A stretch of 64,000 nucleotides of DNA from Novosphingobium terrae (GTDB lineage: Bacteria > Pseudomonadota > Alphaproteobacteria > Sphingomonadales > Sphingomonadaceae): contig NZ_JABVZR010000001.1 of assembly GCF_017163935.1 (NCBI RefSeq), forward strand, positions 1,116,001 to 1,180,000, written 5' to 3'. A program made the translations under genes and the position numbers. Positions 56,333 through 64,000 of the stretch are shown here, piece by piece (the stretch's first letter is position 1; each line of letters opens with the position of its first letter). The notes under the pieces are model-generated. The model was not told the DNA's origin. It saw nothing but the letters and a program-made list of their open reading frames with translations, and searched no databases.

Positions 56333-56538
56333 GCGAGGGTGTTACACCCTCGCGCTCCCATGACATCTTCCGGCGATAGGGCAGGGGTGCCGAAATGTTG
56401 CGCCCCAACTCTCCACCTGCGCAGCCTAAGGCGCCGCAGGCAGCTGTTTCCTGCCTGCGGCGCGGCGACGTTGCTCTGTGGCCGAACCCATGGCGCGACG
56501 TAGACATTTATGGGAGCGCGAGGGGGTAACCCCCTCGC
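56333..56538. repeat. intergenic palindromic element, copy 7
   Basis: 206 bp, orientation A to B, short-centre type like copy 2. Left hairpin arms GCGAGGGTG around TTA, right arms GCGAGGGGG around TAA. This is the only copy between divergent genes (GNAT and rnhB), leaving just 45 bp on the rnhB side for a promoter. Confidence 0.88.
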
Positions 56539-56583
56539 ATTGTCTCTTTCCTTCTTCTGCAAACCCCTCCACATCCCCCGCCT

Positions 56584-57165
56584 ATGTGGATCATCGGCGT
56601 AGACGAAGCGGGGCGCGGCCCCTTGGCAGGCCCCGTGGTTGCAGGCGCAGTGGCGCTGCCCATGCCCATCGAGGGGCTGGCGGATTCCAAGAAGCTCAGC
56701 GCCAAGCGACGGGCTCTGCTGGAGGCGCAGATCATCGAGCAGTCCCATTGGGCCACCGGCGTGTGCGATGTGGAGGAGATCGACCGCCTGAACATCTTCG
56801 GCGCCACCATGCTGGCGATGACCAAGGCCGTGGCCAATCTGGTGTCGCGTCTGGATGGCCCGATCTCGATCGTGCTGATCGATGGCAACAAGACGCCCGA
56901 GGGCCGCGTGGCGCAGTGGTGCTGGCCGGCCCGCGCCATCGTCGGCGGTGATGCCATCGAGCCCTGCATCAGTGCGGCCAGCATCATCGCCAAGGAGCAT
57001 CGCGACCGTGTGATGCGCGCCCTGCATGAGGCGCATCCGCATTACGGCTGGGCGCGCAATGCGGGCTACGGCACGGCGGAGCATCTGGCGGGCATGCGCG
57101 AGCATGGCGTGACGGCGCATCATCGGCGCAGTTTTGCTCCGGTGGCGCAACTTTGCCTGATCTAG
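56584..57165 (+). CDS. rnhB: RnhB, ribonuclease HII
   Basis: 193 residues. Acidic active site in [14 protein letters not shown] (D7, E8), Asp in [10 protein letters not shown] and the C-terminal [16 protein letters not shown]. Removes ribonucleotides from DNA. No clear ribosome site precedes the ATG. It is followed by the GANTC cluster and ccrM. Confidence 0.96.
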   Translation: MWIIGVDEAGRGPLAGPVVAGAVALPMPIEGLADSKKLSAKRRALLEAQIIEQSHWATGVCDVEEIDRLNIFGATMLAMTKAVANLVSRLDGPISIVLIDGNKTPEGRVAQWCWPARAIVGGDAIEPCISAASIIAKEHRDRVMRALHEAHPHYGWARNAGYGTAEHLAGMREHGVTAHHRRSFAPVAQLCLI

Positions 57166-57222
57166 GCGCAAGTTTTCAGAAAAATTTTAGTGTCGGGCGG
57201 CTGTGGGTGACCACAAGATGTT

Positions 57223-57343
57223 GAGTCTCGTCGGAATCGCGGACTCAACTTGTTGATTCGGACTCTTTCCGTTCCGCCTGACTCGACTCTGCGACTCGTC
57301 GGATTCCCGCGAGTCGTGCTTGACGTGGGACTCTGGATGACTC
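57223..57343. promoter_or_regulatory. cluster of 12 GANTC methylation sites before ccrM
   Basis: GANTC occurs at 57223, 57234, 57242, 57255, 57261, 57280, 57285, 57293, 57302, 57311, 57329 and 57339. With about 65% GC, chance predicts roughly 0.4 in this length. GANTC is the CcrM target, and the cluster ends 42 bp before the ccrM start, so it very likely forms its promoter or leader and makes expression depend on methylation state. Confidence 0.85.
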
Positions 57344-57349
57344 AGTTAG

Positions 57350-59688
<2,339 letters not shown>

Positions 59689-59701
59689 AGAAGGTTTAGA
59701 A

Positions 59702-59934
59702 GCAGGGGGCGTTACGCCCCCTGCACCCCCGGATCGTCTTCCGACGAGAACCCAGTGGCTCCCGATCGGTGTGTCCGGCCTCTCCAACTGCACAATTCGG
59801 CGCCGCAGGCAGGCAATCTCGCGTTTCAATCTGCGTCGCGACTTGAAAGCCTGCGGCGCAGCGACGTTGCTCTTTGGTTGAACCCGTGGCGCGACGTAGA
59901 CATTCATGGGAGCGCGAGGGGGTAACCCCCTCGC
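59702..59934. repeat. intergenic palindromic element, copy 8 (variant left hairpin)
   Basis: 233 bp, orientation A to B. The left hairpin has diverged to arms GCAGGGGGCG around TTA with a fully complementary partner, so both strands changed together. The right hairpin has standard arms GCGAGGGGG around TAA. Arm A is also more divergent (GATCGTCTTCCGACGA, CTCTCCAACTGCAC). Between convergent folP and the NtrC-like gene. Confidence 0.86.
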
Positions 59935-59959
59935 ATTCATCCCCTTCAATCCCCTTGAA

Positions 59960-61381
59960 TCAGGCGACGTTATCGATCCCCAGATCGCTCAGCTTGCGAT
60001 AAAGCGTCGAACGCCCGATCCCCAGACGACGGGCAACTTCCGTCATCCGCCCACGGTAATGCCCGATGGCCAGACGGATCACGTCCGCCTCGATATCTTC
60101 CAGCGGGCGCAGATTGCCGTCTGCCGTGAACAGCATCACGCCCGCGCTCTCGTGGGCCATGCCGCTCGCGTGAACCGGCTCGGCGGTGATCATGCTGGAA
60201 AGCTGGGGGAAATCGTCGGCGGTCAGGGCATCGCCGTCGCAGAAGACGGCGGCGCGGAAGAGGACGGCCTGCAGCTGGCGCACATTGCCCGGCCAGTCAT
60301 AGGCCGAAAGCAGCGACAATGCGCCTTCCGTGATGCCCAGGCTGCGCAGGCCGGGCTGCTCACCGATGCGGGCGAGGAAATGGCGGGCAAGAGCGGGGAT
60401 ATCGCCGGTGCGCTCACGCAGAGAGGGCAGATAGAGCGTGGTGCCGCCGATCAGGGCCTGCAGGTCGGGCAGGAAGTCGCCTTGCGCCACCAGTTCCTTC
60501 AGCGGGAAGTTGCTGGCGGCGATCAGGCGCACGTCGACACGGAAGGAGTGGCGCGCGCCGATGGGGCGGCAGTCGCTGCGGGTGAGGGCTTCGGCGAGGC
60601 GCTCTTGCACGCCTAGGGGCAGGCGGTCGATCTCGTCGATGACCAGCGTGGCGCCGTCGCATTGCTGCAGGGCGCCGACCTGCCGGTCGAAGGCGCCGGG
60701 GAAGGCGCCTTTCTCATGGCCGAAGAGGATCGATTCGATGGCATTGCCCGCCGTGGTCCCGGCGTTGACGATCCGCACCGGCAGCTTGGAGCGCATGGAG
60801 GCGGCGTGGATCGCGCGCACCAGCATTTCCTTGCCGGTGCCGCTTTCGCCCTCGATCAGCACAGGGCCGTGGTTGCGGGCGGCTTTCGCGGCAATCGCCA
60901 GAGCGGTGCGAAAGGCGGGGGCGGCGCCGATCATTGCATCGAAGGTGGCGGGGCCATGCATCTTTTCGGTGAGCGGCTGAAGCTCGTCACGCGGGGCCTC
61001 ACGCGTGGTGGCGGTGCGCAGAGCCTGCATCATGCGGTCGGGCGCGACGGGCTTGATCAGATAGTCGGTGGCCCCGGCGCGCATGGCTTCAACGGCGAGC
61101 AGGGGCGAGGCGCTGGTGGTCAGCATCAGGATCGGCAAGGCGGGGCGGCGGTTGCGCAATTCGGCGATCAACCCGCAGGCTTCGTCGCCGGGCACCCATT
61201 GGTCGAGGATGATGGCGCCCAGCTGCATGCCTTGGCGGGTGCCGAGCATGGCGATGGCGGTTTCGGCGTCGTTTACCACCACGGTTCGCCATCCCTCACG
61301 CGCGGCCAGAGCGGTGATCAGGCGGCTTTGTGCCGGCTCATCGTCGATCAGCATCAACAGGCGGGGTTCGGTCTCAGACAT
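59960..61381 (-). CDS. NtrC-family response regulator with degenerate sigma-54 contact motif
   Basis: 473 residues from ATG 61381. Receiver (phospho-Asp D60 in AIILDQWVPG, Lys in YLIKPV), AAA+ domain with Walker A GESGTGKE (178-185) and Walker B TLVIDE (245-250), and a Fis-type HTH (GRMTEVARRLGIGRSTLYRKL). The sigma-54-contacting GAFTGA reads GAFPGA (225-230). The segment that normally holds arginine fingers (FREDLYYRL in relatives) is FLPDLQALI, with both Arg lost. It may bind DNA and dimerise without acting as a sigma-54 activator. No histidine kinase is adjacent. Confidence 0.9.
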   Translation of the reverse strand: MSETEPRLLMLIDDEPAQSRLITALAAREGWRTVVVNDAETAIAMLGTRQGMQLGAIILDQWVPGDEACGLIAELRNRRPALPILMLTTSASPLLAVEAMRAGATDYLIKPVAPDRMMQALRTATTREAPRDELQPLTEKMHGPATFDAMIGAAPAFRTALAIAAKAARNHGPVLIEGESGTGKEMLVRAIHAASMRSKLPVRIVNAGTTAGNAIESILFGHEKGAFPGAFDRQVGALQQCDGATLVIDEIDRLPLGVQERLAEALTRSDCRPIGARHSFRVDVRLIAASNFPLKELVAQGDFLPDLQALIGGTTLYLPSLRERTGDIPALARHFLARIGEQPGLRSLGITEGALSLLSAYDWPGNVRQLQAVLFRAAVFCDGDALTADDFPQLSSMITAEPVHASGMAHESAGVMLFTADGNLRPLEDIEADVIRLAIGHYRGRMTEVARRLGIGRSTLYRKLSDLGIDNVA

Positions 61382-61576
61382 GCTTGCGTGCAACCCGTGG
61401 CGCCGCCCAGGATGGGCAGCCATGGGCAGGGTTTACAGTCAAAGATGTAAAGAGCGGCTTAAGCGGCGGATGTTGCAGATAAGTTGCTGCCCCAAGATTA
61501 GTCCAAAGTTGAAGGTTGTGATGCGCGCGCGGGGTGATAGGATCGCGTGACAAAACAACGGACGGGACAGGACTTC

Positions 61577-61732
61577 ATGACACAGGCCCATGATCCTTCA
61601 ACGCATAGCCATGGCGGTCAGGACGTGACCGCTGCGCGCCAGACCTATGCCGGCTTCGTCAGGCTGGTCTCGGTTTCCACACCGATCATTCTGCTTCTGG
61701 CGGCTTTCGTCGTCTTTCTGCTGACGCGCTGA
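61577..61732 (+). CDS. aa3-type cytochrome c oxidase subunit IV
   Basis: 51 residues from ATG 61577 with AGGA upstream. Polar, His-rich N-terminus, then VTAARQTYAGFVRLV and one membrane helix (VSTPIILLLAAFVVFLLTR), the pattern of the bacterial aa3-oxidase small subunit IV. Encoded 2 bp before pntAA, an arrangement I associate with sphingomonads. The other oxidase subunits are not in the window. Confidence 0.85.
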   Translation: MTQAHDPSTHSHGGQDVTAARQTYAGFVRLVSVSTPIILLLAAFVVFLLTR

Positions 61733-61734
61733 TC

Positions 61735-62868
61735 GTGGCAGAGGGGCTGATCATCGCCGTTCCGCGTGAGAGCGCGGAGGGGGAAACGCGTGTGGCCGCC
61801 ACGCCCGAGACGGTGAAGAAATTCATCGCTCTGGGCGCGCAGGTCGCGGTGGAGGCGGGCGCGGGGCTGAGTGCCTCGATTGCCGATGCCGATTATGAAG
61901 CTGTCGGGGCAAGGGTGGGCGATGCCGCCAGTGTGCTGGCGGGCGCGCAGATCGTGCTGGGGGTGCAGGGGGCTGATCCCGCGCATCTGACCGGCGTGGC
62001 GCCGGGGGCTTGGGTTGTGGCCGGGCTCGATCCTTTCGGGCAGCGTGGGCGCATCGATGCCTATGCCGCCGCCGGGCTTGAGGCTTTGGCGATGGAGTTC
62101 ATGCCGCGTATTACGCGCGCGCAGTCGATGGATATTCTTTCCAGCCAGTCGAACCTTGCCGGGTACAAGGCGGTGGTCGATGCGGCGGGGGTCTATGGCC
62201 GGGCCTTCCCGATGATGATGACCGCGGCGGGCACGATCAGCGCGGCCAAGGCCTTTGTGATGGGCGTGGGCGTGGCGGGCTTGCAAGCCATCGCCACGGC
62301 GCGGCGTCTGGGGGCTCAGGTTTCGGCGACCGATGTGCGCTCGGCCACGAAAGAGCAGATCCAGTCGCTGGGCGCGAAACCCATCTTCGTGGAAAGCGTC
62401 GCGGGGATCGAGGGTGAGGGCAGCGGCGGCTATGCCACCGAAATGAGCGAGGAATACCAGAAGGCGCAGGCCGAACTGGTTTCCGGCCATATCGCCAAGC
62501 AGGATATCGTCATCACCACCGCGCTGATCCCCGGGCGAGCGGCGCCCCGACTGATTTCGGACGCGCAGATCGCCAGCATGAAGCCGGGCAGCGTGATCTT
62601 CGATCTCGCGGTGTCGCAGGGCGGCAATGTGGAAGGCTCCGTGGCGGACCAGATTGTCGAGCGGCATGGCGTGAAGATCATGGGCTGGTCGAACACGGCC
62701 TCGCGGCTGCCGGCGGATGCTTCGGCGCTGTTTTCGCGCAATCTCTACAACTTCCTCTCGGCCTTCTGGGACAAGGAGAAGGGCGCTCCGGTGCTGGATG
62801 AGGAAATCGGCGGGGCGATCCGCCTCACGCAAGGCGGAGCGGTGGTGCATCCCCGCCTGCTGGGCTGA
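61735..62868 (+). CDS. pntAA: PntAA, NAD(P) transhydrogenase alpha subunit part 1
   Basis: 377 residues from GTG 61735. NAD(H)-binding dI component of the proton-translocating transhydrogenase: VPRESAEGETRVAATPETV, GVGVAGLQAIATARRLGA Rossmann motif, and ALIPGRAAPRLI. In the split form the membrane part of alpha is a separate gene (next). Drives NADPH formation with the proton gradient. Confidence 0.96.
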   Translation: MAEGLIIAVPRESAEGETRVAATPETVKKFIALGAQVAVEAGAGLSASIADADYEAVGARVGDAASVLAGAQIVLGVQGADPAHLTGVAPGAWVVAGLDPFGQRGRIDAYAAAGLEALAMEFMPRITRAQSMDILSSQSNLAGYKAVVDAAGVYGRAFPMMMTAAGTISAAKAFVMGVGVAGLQAIATARRLGAQVSATDVRSATKEQIQSLGAKPIFVESVAGIEGEGSGGYATEMSEEYQKAQAELVSGHIAKQDIVITTALIPGRAAPRLISDAQIASMKPGSVIFDLAVSQGGNVEGSVADQIVERHGVKIMGWSNTASRLPADASALFSRNLYNFLSAFWDKEKGAPVLDEEIGGAIRLTQGGAVVHPRLLG

Positions 62869-62885
62869 ACTGAGGGGAGGGGGCG

Positions 62886-63182
62886 ATGGATTTTATCTCG
62901 ATCCTGTCGATTTTCGTGATGGCCTGTTTTGTGGGCTATTACGTGGTGTGGTCGGTGACGCCTGCGTTGCATACGCCGCTGATGGCGGTGACCAATGCGA
63001 TCTCCTCGGTGATCGTGGTGGGCGCGCTGATCGCGGCGGCGGCCAGCGGGATTGGCACTGGCGCTGGCGTGTCGAAATGGCTGGGGCTGGGGGCGGTGGT
63101 GCTGGCCAGCATCAACATCTTCGGCGGCTTTGCCGTGACCGCCCGCATGCTGGCGATGTATAAGAAGAAGGAGCGCAAGTGA
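62886..63182 (+). CDS. pntAB: PntAB, NAD(P) transhydrogenase alpha subunit part 2
   Basis: 98 residues with three hydrophobic helices: [20 protein letters not shown], the [20 protein letters not shown] segment and the [17 protein letters not shown] end. Forms part of the dII membrane channel. 17 bp after pntAA; its TGA shares a base with the pntB ATG. Confidence 0.95.
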   Translation: MDFISILSIFVMACFVGYYVVWSVTPALHTPLMAVTNAISSVIVVGALIAAAASGIGTGAGVSKWLGLGAVVLASINIFGGFAVTARMLAMYKKKERK

Positions 63183-64000
63183 TGGTCTTGCAGCTTCTTT
63201 CCGAAGGCGTTGAAAGCCTGACGATTTCCACCGAGGCCATTGCGCCCAATCCATGGGTGGCCTTTGCCTATCTGGTGGCGGGCGTGCTGTTCATTCTGGC
63301 GCTGCGGGGTCTGTCCTCGCCCAGCACCAGCCGGGCGGGCAACCGTTACGGCATGATCGGCATGACGATTGCCGTGGTGACCACGCTGATCACGCATTTC
63401 CCTATAACTATGGCGGGATGCGATATTGCCGCATCAGGGCCAGACAGCTTTACCTTTTGCCAAGCGATGGCGAAGCCCGATTTGGGCGCCTTTGGCTTGA
63501 TCCTCGCAGCCATCGCGCTTGGCGGCGGGATCGGCTGGGTGACAGCTCGCAAGATCGCCATGACGGACATGCCGCAACTGGTTGCTGCCTTCCACTCGCT
63601 GGTTGGTCTGGCGGCGGTGCTGGTGGGCTGGGCGGCTTATCTTAATCCGCAGGCCTTCGGCATTGTCGAGGTCGTGAACGATGTGAGCACCGCTCTGGCG
63701 CAGACCGGGCCGGAGGGCACGGCGCTGCCCATGCAGATCCACCCGCAAAGCCTGATCGAAATGTCGCTGGGCATCGCCATTGGCGCGATCACCTTCAGCG
63801 GCTCGGTCATCGCTTTCCTCAAGCTGGCGGGCAAGATGAGCGGCGCGCCGATCATGCTGCCCGCGCGCCATGCCATCAACATCGTGCTGCTGCTGGCCAT
63901 CGCCTTCTTCATCTTCGGCTTCTTTATGTCGCAGTCGATGGTGGATATCGCGCTGATTACCGCACTCAGCTTCATCATCGGCTTCCTGCTGATCATCCCC
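63182..64000 (+). CDS. pntB: PntB, NAD(P) transhydrogenase beta subunit (partial)
   Basis: 273 codons present; the 3' end is beyond the window. Membrane dII part with NRYGMIGMTIAVVTTL, KIAMTDMPQLVAAFHSLVG and ITFSGSVIAFLKLAGKM. Between the second and third helices there is a hydrophilic insert (about 78-98, ITMAGCDIAASGPDSF) holding two Cys. This is longer than the short loop I recall in other PntB proteins. The NADPH-binding dIII domain lies outside. Confidence 0.95.
   Translation, partial: MVLQLLSEGVESLTISTEAIAPNPWVAFAYLVAGVLFILALRGLSSPSTSRAGNRYGMIGMTIAVVTTLITHFPITMAGCDIAASGPDSFTFCQAMAKPDLGAFGLILAAIALGGGIGWVTARKIAMTDMPQLVAAFHSLVGLAAVLVGWAAYLNPQAFGIVEVVNDVSTALAQTGPEGTALPMQIHPQSLIEMSLGIAIGAITFSGSVIAFLKLAGKMSGAPIMLPARHAINIVLLLAIAFFIFGFFMSQSMVDIALITALSFIIGFLLIIP

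Overview
The window is GC-rich bacterial DNA with tightly packed, often overlapping genes. Gene content and order point to an alphaproteobacterium, most likely a Sphingomonadaceae member close to Novosphingobium or Sphingobium. The markers are a divergent pckA / chvI-chvG-hprK-rapZ-EIIA-HPr block, CcrM with a C-terminal extension followed by folP, an infA-maf-RNase E/G-yacG-tRNA-Phe block, a tiny aa3-oxidase subunit before pntA, a large TonB-type receptor and a benzoate/catechol operon. The genus is an inference; no rRNA is present.

Region 1 (1-13.1 kb) is accessory. A minus-strand operon catB-catC-catA-benA-benB-benD converts benzoate through catechol to the beta-ketoadipate branch. A divergent LysR gene carries an ATAC-N7-GTAT operator inside its own ribosome-binding region. 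Small metabolic and regulatory genes follow: DUF1697, an alpha/beta hydrolase with an HTH protein, two small genes behind TetR-like operators, an FAD monooxygenase, a flavin-reductase-like protein, an ABM monooxygenase and an ArsR regulator. A gene-poor stretch ends at tRNA-Phe.

Region 2 (13-20.4 kb) holds yacG, RNase E/G, maf and infA (minus), then a TonB-receptor-like protein with a very long Gly/Pro-rich insert and uvrC.

Region 3 (20.4-60 kb) is core genome: hppA, thiL-nusB-hisD-hisG, bolA/Nudix/hydrolase, a J-domain protein, a small SRPBCC/PhnB/GST/VOC cluster, cobS, truA-fmt, recR, def, rmuC, a SpoU methyltransferase, the PTS/ChvGI/pckA block, two cysteine desulfurases with a ferredoxin, parC, cca with a Nudix gene and an aspartic protease, rnhB, ccrM and folP. 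Eight copies of an intergenic element of about 205-240 bp (one 477 bp) are scattered through this region only. Each has covarying terminal hairpins and two distinct internal arms. Six copies lie between convergent genes, almost touching the stop codons. The 477-bp copy carries a small membrane-protein gene in its centre. I do not recognise this family, and it is a main candidate for something undescribed.

Region 4 (60-64 kb) holds an NtrC-like regulator that has lost the GAFTGA motif and arginine-finger residues, the small oxidase subunit, and pntAA-pntAB-pntB (pntB runs off the window).

The second main candidate is a run of 12 GANTC sites in 121 bp directly upstream of ccrM, whose product is predicted to methylate GANTC. 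This looks like a dense methylation-sensing autoregulatory region.
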